From contig NZ_AUDY01000009.1 in assembly GCF_000425705.1 (NCBI RefSeq), positions 62,001-126,000 on the forward strand: 64,000 nt of DNA, in the 5' to 3' direction. The translations under genes and the position numbers were made by a program. Of this stretch, positions 38,757-46,878 are shown piece by piece (the first letter of the stretch is position 1; each line of letters opens with the position of its first letter). The stretch comes from Halobacillus kuroshimensis DSM 18393 (lineage in GTDB: Bacteria > Bacillota > Bacilli > Bacillales > Halobacillaceae). A model generated the notes under the pieces. It ran no database searches. It was not told the origin of the DNA and worked only from the letters and a program-made list of their open reading frames with translations.

Positions 38757-39014
38757 CATCATTTTTTGAATCCATTCCGGCAGTTCCGTGTCTTCTTGTT
38801 TGGACATGAAATCAAGCAGCGCCGAGTCGCTGAGGATGGATCTTAGTTCTTCCAGTGTATTTCCGTCCCCGTGAATGGTTCCGAACCCTTGGTTGAGTTT
38901 CTGATGCCCTTCAAAACCTGTAGGTACGTTATTCCCCATGTTTAAGCAGGAAGCATTTTCTATAGTTCCGACCCGGATACTTCCGATGAAAAAATTCGGT
39001 GATAAATAAGCCAT
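38721..39014 (-). CDS. GerP-like small protein with helical C-terminal tail
   Basis: The 97-residue protein begins AYLSPNFFIGSIRVGTIENAS followed by LNMGNNVPTGFEGHQKLNQGFG and GDGN, the same pattern as the neighbouring GerPA-like proteins. Residues 50-97 are a charged helical tail (EELRSILSDSALLDFMSKQE, then IQKMMEEKMREAQEAE). It is the last of three minus-strand genes, one base after the previous stop. Spore association is inferred. Confidence 0.62.
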   Translation of the reverse strand: MAYLSPNFFIGSIRVGTIENASCLNMGNNVPTGFEGHQKLNQGFGTIHGDGNTLEELRSILSDSALLDFMSKQEDTELPEWIQKMMEEKMREAQEAE

Positions 39015-39015
39015 C

Positions 39016-39339
39016 CTACTCCTCCTTGGAAGGGAAGGTGAATTTCAATCCGTCATTGGTTTGTCTGAGCTTTGGGGCGGGAGAGGCCTTGGGTTTTACG
39101 TGGACCCCGAAGTTATTCCCCATGTTCAATGCACCGCTCAGTTCTTCAATATCGAGTTGATCAAGCTGAAAGGTCAGTTGTTCCAGTGAAGGTTCTTTGA
39201 TTGTTACATGGTCAATATGGATGTGGTATTCAATCGGACGTCCTTTGACCTGCTGCAGAGCTGCTTTTAATTCTTCAATCTGTTTTTCCAAGTCGTCTGT
39301 TTTTTTAGTGGAATCCCGCCGCTTTCGTGAAAAAAACAT
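39016..39339 (-). CDS. GerP-island coiled-coil protein
   Basis: This 107-residue protein has a basic N-terminus, a short coiled coil (TDDLEKQIEELKAALQQVKG), a beta segment (EYHIHIDHVTIKEPSLEQLT) and LSGALNMGNNFG, which repeats the LNMGNN motif of the next gene. It could be a GerPC-like scaffold for the small proteins. It lies five bases after the previous gene in the minus-strand operon. The function is not established. Confidence 0.58.
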   Translation of the reverse strand: MFFSRKRRDSTKKTDDLEKQIEELKAALQQVKGRPIEYHIHIDHVTIKEPSLEQLTFQLDQLDIEELSGALNMGNNFGVHVKPKASPAPKLRQTNDGLKFTFPSKEE

Positions 39340-39344
39340 AGCGG

Positions 39345-39545
39345 TTAATCCCCATCGGCAGAAGGGCGTTTCATTATTAAGTGTTTATTATGGAGGAGGG
39401 AGTTGCGATGCCCGACGACTTTTCCATTCCCTTCATACACACGGGCGTGTGCCTTGAAGCCGGACTGGAAATTCGCACCTGAAAAAACTCCTGAGGATTT
39501 GGAAACCTGGTGGATCGACAGCTGACCAAAATGGATGCGGCTCAT
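39345..39545 (-). CDS. GerPA/GerPF-like small protein
   Basis: This 66-residue protein, RIHFGQLSIHQVSKSSGVFSG, then ANFQSGFKAHARVYEGNGKVVG, follows the same residue pattern as its neighbours. It has a basic, His-rich end. AGGAGGTGATTTC precedes the minus-strand ATG at 39545; the frame continues upstream, but that part lies inside the divergent gene. It is first in the three-gene minus-strand operon, with only 43 bases to the divergent Hsp20-like gene. Confidence 0.65.
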   Translation of the reverse strand: MSRIHFGQLSIHQVSKSSGVFSGANFQSGFKAHARVYEGNGKVVGHRNSLLHNKHLIMKRPSADGD

Positions 39546-39588
39546 GAAATCACCTCCTATGACTAATGTATGAAAGGGAAAGATAAGC

Positions 39589-40029
39589 ATGATGGACTTT
39601 ATGAAATGGTTCAATCCGGTTGGTGGTGAAGATGGCGGCTGGAACGGTCCCGTTCCCAACTGGATGAATGGCGATAAAATGAATGACTTTCTCCAGCAGT
39701 CGATGAAGGAAGCCTTGTCTTCCACTCCTTTTCATCATGAACCACACCTGAAGAAAGAACAGGAGCTGGATCAGGTTAAAGTTGTGGAACTGATGAATGA
39801 AGTTGTGGTTACAGTAGCCCTCAGTCACCCGGTGGATCCGGATATGATCAGACTGAGCGTCGGCAGCGGATATTTGTATGTGGAGGGCGTGGAAGCCGGC
39901 CGGATGACCATTAAACTTCCGGCGGCAACCAGCAGAAGAAACGTCTACGCCCAATATCGGGAAGGCAGGATTGAGATCCGTCTGCAGAAAAAACAAACCG
40001 ATGAAAAAGAAATTTTTCTGCACTATTGA
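39589..40029 (+). CDS. Divergent Hsp20/alpha-crystallin-like protein
   Basis: This 146-residue protein has an N-terminal Trp/Asn/Met-rich region (about 1-55) and a beta-sandwich C-terminal part. Its VVVTVALSHPVDPDMIRLSVG, LYVEGVEAGRMTIKLP and EGRIEIRLQKK segments match the strand pattern of the small heat-shock domain, as in spore-coat CotM/CotP. Two adjacent ATG codons (39589 and 39592) follow GAAAGGGAAAG. Its end overlaps the convergent Hsp20 gene by seven bases. Confidence 0.68.
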   Translation: MMDFMKWFNPVGGEDGGWNGPVPNWMNGDKMNDFLQQSMKEALSSTPFHHEPHLKKEQELDQVKVVELMNEVVVTVALSHPVDPDMIRLSVGSGYLYVEGVEAGRMTIKLPAATSRRNVYAQYREGRIEIRLQKKQTDEKEIFLHY

Positions 40030-40457
40030 TCTTCAAAAATGACCTTCATCTCCTGACGGTGCGGACGTTTGAAAATAGTAATAACCAACAGGCCCTCTTT
40101 ATAGGAAGTGACAACATCCTCAAATGCAAAATGGAAAGGGATTGGAATGACTCTTTTGAATTTTCCTTTCATTCGTTCATTGTGATGGAGCTCTTCTACA
40201 GGTACTGGATAATGAGGGGTGATTTCGCCTTGAATTATGAGGTGTGTCCCTTGCTGGGAAAGATGGAGTGGATCATTTTTACTGAACCCGGGGAGTTCAA
40301 CGACAATGACGCCCTGATCCTTTGTTTCAAATAAATCATACGATGGTCCGCGTTTGGGAATGACATGGTGCATATCATTCCAGAAGTCTTCTCCCAGAAC
40401 TTTTTCAACATTTTCAGAGAAAGCTTCCCAGTTGATGGAATTGTTCTTTTTCTTCAT
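40023..40457 (-). CDS. Hsp20/alpha-crystallin family protein
   Basis: This 144-residue small heat-shock protein has SYDLFETKDQGVIVVELPGFSKND at the start of the alpha-crystallin domain. HLIIQGEITP and the loop YKEGLLVITIFKRP, equivalent to the conserved A-x-x-x-G-V-L hairpin, follow. ATG 40457 (minus strand) follows GAGGTGA. It converges on the other Hsp20-like gene. Given the GerP-like neighbours, a spore-coat role similar to CotM/CotP is plausible but inferred. Confidence 0.82.
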   Translation of the reverse strand: MKKKNNSINWEAFSENVEKVLGEDFWNDMHHVIPKRGPSYDLFETKDQGVIVVELPGFSKNDPLHLSQQGTHLIIQGEITPHYPVPVEELHHNERMKGKFKRVIPIPFHFAFEDVVTSYKEGLLVITIFKRPHRQEMKVIFEDQ

Positions 40458-40567
40458 ATCGATCACCTCATTTCATTAGTTTATGTGGAGGACGGGCTTC
40501 CCATAACCGTGAAGGAAACCGTCTGTTGAAAGCGCTGCCCGTTTCAGGAATTATTTGAAAAATTGTG

Positions 40568-40596
40568 TTGTGTTTAAGACAGGCACATGTTATGAT
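40568..40596 (+). promoter_or_regulatory. Sigma-A-type promoter of the sugar operon
   Basis: TTGTGT (40568-40573), a 17-base spacer and TATGAT (40591-40596) lie about 220 bases before the binding-protein gene and upstream of all three operator-like sites. Confidence 0.5.
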
Positions 40597-40625
40597 TTAA
40601 TCAACTCAAGTGGTCATTGAATTTT

Positions 40626-40641
40626 ATGCAAACGTATTCAC
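40626..40641. promoter_or_regulatory. LacI/cre-like operator O1 (sugar operon)
   Basis: ATGCAAACGTATTCAC is a LacI-family type dyad around a central CG, 30 bases downstream of the promoter. The likely ligands are the local LacI regulator (gene at 44007) or CcpA. Confidence 0.55.
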
Positions 40642-40680
40642 ATGAATATCAAGCACTCTTCTTTATATTCAATGGACAAG

Positions 40681-40747
40681 CCGGCGAGCTTTTTTTAATA
40701 GCATTTGTGCAAACGTATGCACGATTCGTTGCACAAAAATCGCCGGA
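40681..40747. promoter_or_regulatory. Operator O2 nested inside two inverted repeats
   Basis: GTGCAAACGTATGCAC (40707-40722) is the most symmetric operator. It overlaps TTGTGCAA/TTGCACAA (40705-40712 and 40729-40736) and is framed by CCGGCGA (40681-40687) and TCGCCGG (40740-40746). The outer pair could form an RNA hairpin around the operator. Confidence 0.5.
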
Positions 40748-40771
40748 ATGGTTCTCTTTTTTTCATGTGAT

Positions 40772-40787
40772 ATGAAAGCGTATTCAA
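40772..40787. promoter_or_regulatory. LacI/cre-like operator O3 (sugar operon)
   Basis: ATGAAAGCGTATTCAA contains TGAAAGCGTATTCA, which matches 13 of 14 positions of the CcpA cre consensus TGWAANCGNTNWCA. It is 28 bases before the first gene of the operon. Confidence 0.55.
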
Positions 40788-40815
40788 TGATTAATAGAAA
40801 ATAGGGGTGGATGTA

Positions 40816-42129
40816 ATGAAAAAGAACAAACTTTATTCGGGTTTTGCTACCGCTGTACTCGCTTCAACTGTTGCTCTTGCAGGCTGTTCCTTCGGTTCTG
40901 ACAGCAGCGGAGATTCAGGATCCTCTGATAGTGCATCCGGCGATCAGACAACTGTAGATGTTTTCCAGTTCAAAGTAGAATTCAAGGATCAGTTTGAAGA
41001 GCTTGTTTCCATGTATGAAGAAGAAAATCCTGATGTAAATATCAACGTAAAAACGGTTGGTGGAGGAAATGATTACGGGGCTTCCCTGAAAACATCCTTC
41101 TCCTCAGGGGAAGAGCCTGACATCTTCAACGTAGGTGGGCCGACGGATGTAGACGAATACGAGCAGTACCTTGCTGACCTATCTGATACAGAAGCCGCTG
41201 GAGCTGCATTGGAAGGAACCCTGACAGGCGTATCCCGCGATGATCAGGTACTGGGACTTCCATTCAACCAGGAAGGCTACGGCATGCTTTATAACAAGGA
41301 AGTTTTTGAAGAGGCCGGAATCAACGCAGAAGAAATCACAACCTTTGATGCCTTCGAAGAAGCCTTGAAAACCCTGGATTCCAAAAAGGATGAGCTTGGA
41401 ATCGAAGCACCGATCGCCTTCGCAGCAAAAGAAAAGTGGGTACTTGGTAACCACCTTTCCAACGCATACTTAGCTGATGAGTTCAATCACAGTGTGACGG
41501 AAGCCTATGAAGCCGATACAGTCGAATTCAAAATGGGTGACCAGATGAAACGTTTCACGGATCTCCAGAAAGAATATTCCGTCCAACCTGTTTTGAGCCT
41601 GGATTATTCCCAACAGGTGGAAGAAAACTTCTCCCTTGGAAAAGTAGCCATGATTCAGCAGGGGAACTGGGTATACAACACGGTTGAATCCATGGATGAA
41701 GAATTTGCTCAAAACAACGTAGGCATCCTGCCAATTCCAGTGGAAGGTTATGAAGGCAGTATCCCTGTCGGCGTACCAAACTACTGGGTTGTGAACAAAG
41801 AGTCTGAAGATGAAGTGGTTCAAGCAAGTAAAGACTTCCTTGATTGGATGTACACATCTGAAGAAGGTAAGAAATTCGTAACAGAAGAATTCAAATTCAT
41901 TCCTGCTTACGAAGGCTACGAGGATCTTGAGATTGCCGATCCGATTTCCCAGCAGATCTACGAGTATGCAAGTGAAGGTAACACACTTGGATGGGTCTTC
42001 CTCGGCGCTCCTACAGGCTGGACAGAAGACGCGATGGGTGTAGCGATGCAGGAATACATTGCCGGCGATATCACTTGGGAAGAAGTGGAGCAGAGAGCAA
42101 CAGAAGCCTGGGAAAAAGCCCGACAGTAA
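40816..42129 (+). CDS. ABC sugar transporter, substrate-binding lipoprotein
   Basis: This 437-residue solute-binding protein of the carbohydrate (MalE/MsmE) class has a lipoprotein signal (VALAGC, Cys about 24) and a Ser/Asp-rich linker. PTDVDEYEQYLADLSD, LGLPFNQEGYGMLYNKEVFEEAGI, KVAMIQQGNWV and VPNYWVVNKES are typical of the family. ATG 40816 follows AGGGGTGG. It is the first gene of the sugar operon and is followed by a GC-rich hairpin that may stabilise its message relative to the permeases. Confidence 0.92.
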   Translation: MKKNKLYSGFATAVLASTVALAGCSFGSDSSGDSGSSDSASGDQTTVDVFQFKVEFKDQFEELVSMYEEENPDVNINVKTVGGGNDYGASLKTSFSSGEEPDIFNVGGPTDVDEYEQYLADLSDTEAAGAALEGTLTGVSRDDQVLGLPFNQEGYGMLYNKEVFEEAGINAEEITTFDAFEEALKTLDSKKDELGIEAPIAFAAKEKWVLGNHLSNAYLADEFNHSVTEAYEADTVEFKMGDQMKRFTDLQKEYSVQPVLSLDYSQQVEENFSLGKVAMIQQGNWVYNTVESMDEEFAQNNVGILPIPVEGYEGSIPVGVPNYWVVNKESEDEVVQASKDFLDWMYTSEEGKKFVTEEFKFIPAYEGYEDLEIADPISQQIYEYASEGNTLGWVFLGAPTGWTEDAMGVAMQEYIAGDITWEEVEQRATEAWEKARQ

Positions 42130-42143
42130 ATGGATGTTGGTGA

Positions 42144-42168
42144 CCGGCGGCGGCCATGCCGCTGCCGG
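42144..42168 (+). promoter_or_regulatory. GC-rich intercistronic hairpin
   Basis: CCGGCGGCGGC and GCCGCTGCCGG form a stem with a three-base loop between the binding-protein and permease genes. There is no T-run, so a stability or attenuation role (more binding protein than permease) is more likely than termination. Confidence 0.55.
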
Positions 42169-42305
42169 AACTATAAAACTCTCCTCTATTAGGATATTTG
42201 CCGAAGTAAGTATGTTAATAGATGGGATGTTTTGATCCTATTCTTTTATGAAATCGATACCATAACCAGCGGCATCTACCGCATCATGTATTGGAGGAGT
42301 TGTAC

Positions 42306-43166
42306 ATGCAGAACCGCAGCTTATCATTCTGGCTGTTTTTGACACCGGTTATTCTTGGTTTGGGGATTGTCGTCGTCATCCCATTCTTCTACGGTCTTTT
42401 CTATTCATTTACAGACTGGAATGGAATTACGGCTACAGCTTTTATCGGGTTTGAGAACTACATCAACCTGTTTCAGGAAAGTGAATTCGTGGATTCCATA
42501 TGGTTCACTGTGAAATTCGCCCTTATTACGGTCATCCTGCTTAATGTTATGGGACTGGGTCTGGCTCTGCTTGTGACACGGAATATTAAATCAAGCAGTC
42601 TTCTGCGGACCGTCTTCTTTATGCCGAACTTGATCGGTGGATTGATCCTCGGTTTTATCTGGCAGTTCATTTTCATCAGTGTGTTCGGGGATATTGCCGG
42701 AATTACAGGAATTGAAGGTTTTGACGGCTGGTTGTCCACCACAAATACCGGCTTCTGGGGTCTTGTCATTCTGACAGCCTGGCAGATGGCTGGTTACATT
42801 ATGATCATCTACATCGCTTACCTTGAAAACATTCCGAAAGAACTGATTGAAGCGGCGAAAATTGATGGAGCAAGCAGTTTCCAGCGCTTCAAAAATATTA
42901 CGTTCCCACTTGTCGCACCAGCCTTTACGGTTAGTATGTTCCTTACATTGTCCATGGCTTTTAAGATCTACGACCAGAACTTGTCTCTGACCAACGGTGG
43001 ACCATTCAACTCCACGCAGATGGTAGCGATGGAAATCGTACGTACAGCGTTCTCCGACAACGATATGGCCTATGCCCAGGCAAAAGCGGTTATTTTCTTC
43101 CTGATCGTTGCTGTGATTGCATTGACTCAGGTGTATTACAACAAGAAGCGGGAGGTTGAGATGTAA
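42306..43166 (+). CDS. ABC sugar transporter permease (MalF type)
   Basis: This 286-residue protein has six membrane helices. The cytoplasmic EAA loop that contacts the ATPase reads LIEAAKIDGASSFQRFKNITFPLVAP. ATG 42306 follows GGAGGAG with six bases; the in-frame TTG at 42291 lies within the ribosome site. Its stop overlaps the start of the next permease by one base. Confidence 0.93.
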   Translation: MQNRSLSFWLFLTPVILGLGIVVVIPFFYGLFYSFTDWNGITATAFIGFENYINLFQESEFVDSIWFTVKFALITVILLNVMGLGLALLVTRNIKSSSLLRTVFFMPNLIGGLILGFIWQFIFISVFGDIAGITGIEGFDGWLSTTNTGFWGLVILTAWQMAGYIMIIYIAYLENIPKELIEAAKIDGASSFQRFKNITFPLVAPAFTVSMFLTLSMAFKIYDQNLSLTNGGPFNSTQMVAMEIVRTAFSDNDMAYAQAKAVIFFLIVAVIALTQVYYNKKREVEM

Positions 43167-43990
43167 TGAAGAAGAACAAAGAGAGAAGAAATTTACTATC
43201 GATAGAAATTCTCGGCCTTCTGCTAGGATTGATCTGGATATCGCCATTTTACCTGATGATTGTCAACGCGTTCAAAACGAAGCGGGACATTTTCAGCGGG
43301 GTCCTCGGATTCCCGAGTGAACCGGTTTTTGAAAACTTCGTCGAAGCGTTTATTGATCTTGAATTCCTGAAGTCACTCTTCAACTCGCTCTTGATCACAG
43401 GGTTCAGTATTGCAATCATCATCCTGTTTTCGTCCATGGCCGGTTATGCGCTGGCGAGAAATAAAAGTAAGCTGAGCGGTGTGATCTTCTTCATCTTTGT
43501 GGCCGCCATGCTTATTCCGTTCCAGTCTGTCATGATTCCGCTTGTATCGATCTTTGGACAGGCTGACATGCTGAACGCCGGCGGATTGATTTTCATGTAT
43601 CTCGGATTCGGCTGCAGCCTTTCCATCTTCCTCTATCACGGAGCGATGACAGGGGTTTCGAAATCCCTGGATGAAGCGGCCATCATCGACGGAGCGAACC
43701 GCTTCCAGACATTCTGGTACATCATTTTCCCGCTGCTCAAACCGATTTCCGTTACGGTAGCTATTTTGAATGTCATCTGGATCTGGAACGACTACCTGCT
43801 TCCATCCCTTGTTCTTAACGAATCCAACGCAACGATACCGTTGAAGATGTTCTATTTCTTCGGTCAATATACGAAACAGTGGCACCTGGCGCTGGCTGGA
43901 CTTACCATTGCCATCCTGCCGGTCATCATCGGATACTTCTTCGCACAGAAGCAGATCATCAATGGTGTATCAGAGGGTGCTGTTAAATAA
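43166..43990 (+). CDS. ABC sugar transporter permease (MalG type)
   Basis: This 274-residue partner permease has six helices and the EAA loop LDEAAIIDGANRFQTFWYIIFPLLKP. It is translationally coupled to the MalF-type gene. No ATP-binding subunit is encoded in the cluster, so the importer must use a shared ATPase such as an MsmX homologue encoded elsewhere (inference from B. subtilis practice). Confidence 0.93.
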   Translation: MKKNKERRNLLSIEILGLLLGLIWISPFYLMIVNAFKTKRDIFSGVLGFPSEPVFENFVEAFIDLEFLKSLFNSLLITGFSIAIIILFSSMAGYALARNKSKLSGVIFFIFVAAMLIPFQSVMIPLVSIFGQADMLNAGGLIFMYLGFGCSLSIFLYHGAMTGVSKSLDEAAIIDGANRFQTFWYIIFPLLKPISVTVAILNVIWIWNDYLLPSLVLNESNATIPLKMFYFFGQYTKQWHLALAGLTIAILPVIIGYFFAQKQIINGVSEGAVK

Positions 43991-44006
43991 AAGAGAAGGG
44001 AGGTAG

Positions 44007-45056
44007 ATGAACGTGTCCGTAACGATCAAGGATGTGGCTAAAAAGGCCGGCGTCGCGCCATCTACCGTATCCCGTGTCATCTCGGATAGTCCGAGGATCA
44101 GTGAAAAAACGAAGCGCAAAGTTCGAAAAGTCATGGATGAGCTTGGCTATCATCTGAACTACAACGGCCGTGTCCTTGTCAGCCAGTCCACGCAGACCAT
44201 CGGCATCGTAACGAAAGTTTCTTCTGATCACTTTTTCGAAAACCCGTTTTTCTCCGAATTGTTACGGGGAATCAGTGATGCCTGTCATGAACAGGACTAC
44301 AGCATGTACCTGACAACAGGGAATACAGAGGAAGCGATTTTTCAGGAAGTCGTCAAAATGGTCCAGGGAAAACGCGTGGACGGTGTGCTCGTGCTTTATT
44401 CCAGAGAAGACGATCAAGTCGTTCCGTTTTTAAGAGAGTCCAGCTTTCCTTTTGTTGTCCTTGGGAAGCCTGTCGATCGACCGGGAGAGACGATGTATGT
44501 AGACAACGATAACGTGCAGGCCAGTAAGGAAATGACCCGGTACTTGATTGGACTTGGCCACGAAAGAATCGGATATGTCGGAGGCAACTCCCAATTTGAA
44601 GTCGCCCGCGACCGGTTGGAAGGATATCGTGCAGCTATGAAGGATCAGGGGCTGCCTATTGATGAAAAATGGCTGAAGAATGATCCATCAGACAAACAGG
44701 ATCCTGATCAGATCGTTGAACAGCTCCTGGTCCTCGAAAAGATACCGACAGCTTTAATCTTCACCGATGAATACAATGCGCTCACAGTTATGCGTTCTTT
44801 GTCCCGCAGGGGAGTGTCCATTCCGGAACAGGTGAGTATCGCAGCCTTTAACAATACAGTCGTTTCGAGACTCGCTGATCCCCCGCTCACGACGGTGGAT
44901 ACTCAGGCGATCCAGCTTGGACATGAGTCAGCCTCCAGCTTGATCGACCTGCTCAAACGTCCGGATATGGTCAAGAAAAGCATGATCATCCCTACGAGAA
45001 TCGTGGAACGGGAGTCGTCCTGCAGGCTGGAGCGTAACACACAGAAAAAAGCATGA
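44007..45056 (+). CDS. LacI family transcriptional regulator
   Basis: This protein of about 349 residues has the N-terminal HTH and hinge (VTIKDVAKKAGVAPSTVSRV, then LGYHLNYNGRVL) and a periplasmic-binding-protein-like effector domain. GTG 44013 would start closer to the family (MSVTIKDVAK) and has better spacing to GGGAGG than ATG 44007, so the start is uncertain by two codons. It sits inside the sugar operon and probably binds the dyads at 40626-40787. Confidence 0.93.
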   Translation: MNVSVTIKDVAKKAGVAPSTVSRVISDSPRISEKTKRKVRKVMDELGYHLNYNGRVLVSQSTQTIGIVTKVSSDHFFENPFFSELLRGISDACHEQDYSMYLTTGNTEEAIFQEVVKMVQGKRVDGVLVLYSREDDQVVPFLRESSFPFVVLGKPVDRPGETMYVDNDNVQASKEMTRYLIGLGHERIGYVGGNSQFEVARDRLEGYRAAMKDQGLPIDEKWLKNDPSDKQDPDQIVEQLLVLEKIPTALIFTDEYNALTVMRSLSRRGVSIPEQVSIAAFNNTVVSRLADPPLTTVDTQAIQLGHESASSLIDLLKRPDMVKKSMIIPTRIVERESSCRLERNTQKKA

Positions 45057-45101
45057 TCCATAGAAAATCAAACAGAGATAAAGGAAAAGGAGATGGAAAG
45101 A

Positions 45102-45824
45102 ATGAATGTACTAGTATGGAACGAATATCGACATGAAAAAGAAAACCAGGTCGTTGCTGATGTCTATCCCGACGGAATTCACGGCGCAATTGCAGAATTT
45201 CTGGGCGAAGATCATGCCCAGGTGAAAACGGCCACCCTTGATGAAGAGGAGCATGGGTTGACAGAGGAAGTCCTTGCCGAAACAGATGTCCTCGTCTGGT
45301 GGGGCCATAAAGCCCATGACGAAGTCCAGGATGAGATTGCTGAGAAGGTGAAGCAGCGTGTCCTTGACGGGATGGGCCTTGTCGTTCTCCATTCCGGCCA
45401 TTTTTCCAAACCGTTTAAAAAATTGATGGGGACTTCCTGTGATTTGAAATGGCGGGAAGCCGATGAGAAAGAACGTCTATGGGTCGTCGATCCCACCCAC
45501 CCGATAGCTGAAGGGATCGGGGAATACATCGAACTGGAAAAAGAGGAGATGTACGGAGAGCATTTTGATATTCCTGCGCCGGATGAGCTGGTCTTCCTCA
45601 GCTGGTTTGAAGGCGGCGAAGTGTTCCGCAGCGGTGCGACGTTCAAACGCGGACGCGGAAAGATTTTTTATTTCCGTCCAGGTCATGAAACATATCCAAC
45701 CTATTACAACAAAGAAATACAGAAAGTCATTCGCAACGGTGTGAACTATGTCCGTAACGCAGACACGCCGAAGCCGGTTTATGGAAACGCCCAGCCTTTA
45801 GAAAATATTACGAGTAAATCATAA
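45102..45824 (+). CDS. ThuA-like protein (trehalose utilisation family)
   Basis: This 240-residue protein of the class-I glutamine amidotransferase-like ThuA fold has [36 protein letters not shown] and [15 protein letters not shown] as conserved blocks. In rhizobia ThuA works with ThuB on imported disaccharides through 3-keto intermediates. ATG 45102 is nine bases after AAAAGGAG; ATG 45093 is too close. It leads the catabolic half of the cluster, with two ThuB-like oxidoreductases downstream. Confidence 0.88.
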   Translation: MNVLVWNEYRHEKENQVVADVYPDGIHGAIAEFLGEDHAQVKTATLDEEEHGLTEEVLAETDVLVWWGHKAHDEVQDEIAEKVKQRVLDGMGLVVLHSGHFSKPFKKLMGTSCDLKWREADEKERLWVVDPTHPIAEGIGEYIELEKEEMYGEHFDIPAPDELVFLSWFEGGEVFRSGATFKRGRGKIFYFRPGHETYPTYYNKEIQKVIRNGVNYVRNADTPKPVYGNAQPLENITSKS

Positions 45825-45837
45825 AGGAGCTGTAACG

Positions 45838-46878
45838 ATGACAATGCTGAAAATTGCTGTAATCGGATGTGGAAGTATCGCACAGAACCGTCACCTGCTG
45901 GAATATGAAGCCAATGAAAACGTAGAGATTAAAGCCGTCTGTGATATTGCCGAGGAACGCGCCCGGAAAGTAGGGCAGCTGTATGGGGCTACGATTTATA
46001 CCGATTATGAAGAACTGCTGGAAAAAGAAGATATTGATGCGGTGAGCGTCTGCCTGCCGAACTATCTGCATGCGCCTGTGTCGATTGCTGCCTTGAACAA
46101 AGGGGCCCACGTGCTTTGTGAAAAGCCGATGGCTACTTCAAGAGAGGAAGCGGAGGACATGATCGCTGCGGCAGAAAAGAACGGAAAGAAATTGATGATT
46201 GCCCATAACCAGCGCTTTGTGCCGTCTCATCAGAAAGCCAGAGAGCTGATTGAGTCCGGCAGTATCGGTAAAGTGTACAGCTTCCGTACGACCTTCGGGC
46301 ACGGCGGTCCGGAAGGCTGGAGTGCCGAAGGGGAGGACAGCTGGTTCTTTAAGAAAGATCAGGCTTTCATCGGTGCCATGGGGGATTTAGGTGTACATAA
46401 AGCCGATCTGCTCCGTTACATTCTCGGTCAGGAATTTGTTGAAGCGGCCGGCTTTGTCGAGAACAATGCGAAAAAAGATATCACGGTGGACGACAATGCG
46501 GTCTGTATCCTCCGCTCAGAAAACGGCATCGTCGGAACAATGACAGCAAGCTGGGCTTACAATACCCACGAGGATAACAGCACAGTCATTTATGGAGAGA
46601 AGGGAACGCTTCGTCTGGAGGACGATCCTACGTACTCCCTGATTGCCCAGTATACGAATGGGGACATCGTGAATTATCAGCTTGGGAAAATCCAGTCGAA
46701 TGATGAAGGCGGTCAGACGAATACGCAGGTCATCGATCATTTTGTCGACAGCATCCTTAATGACACAGAACCATTAATTACAGGGGAAGAAGGTCTGAAA
46801 TCACTCGAACTGATCCTTGCTGCGGTCCGTTCAGGGGAAACAAAGGAAATCAGTCGTATCGAGCGTGCTCTTCAATGA
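45838..46878 (+). CDS. Gfo/Idh/MocA family oxidoreductase 1
   Basis: This 346-residue NAD(P)-dependent sugar dehydrogenase has the Rossmann motif IAVIGCGSIAQNRHL and the catalytic-site motif CEKPMATSREEAE, with Lys in EKP. The third catalytic block is around MGDLGVHKADLLRYI (D..H). It lies 13 bases after the ThuA-like gene and overlaps the next gene by four bases. It is ThuB-like by context, probably oxidising a sugar hydroxyl at C3. Confidence 0.9.
   Translation: MTMLKIAVIGCGSIAQNRHLLEYEANENVEIKAVCDIAEERARKVGQLYGATIYTDYEELLEKEDIDAVSVCLPNYLHAPVSIAALNKGAHVLCEKPMATSREEAEDMIAAAEKNGKKLMIAHNQRFVPSHQKARELIESGSIGKVYSFRTTFGHGGPEGWSAEGEDSWFFKKDQAFIGAMGDLGVHKADLLRYILGQEFVEAAGFVENNAKKDITVDDNAVCILRSENGIVGTMTASWAYNTHEDNSTVIYGEKGTLRLEDDPTYSLIAQYTNGDIVNYQLGKIQSNDEGGQTNTQVIDHFVDSILNDTEPLITGEEGLKSLELILAAVRSGETKEISRIERALQ

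Noticed and set aside
39564-39572. CATACATTA on the minus strand, a perfect sigma-K -10, before the 39545 gene
   Set aside because: The implied transcription start would fall within the ribosome site, and no matching -35 was found.
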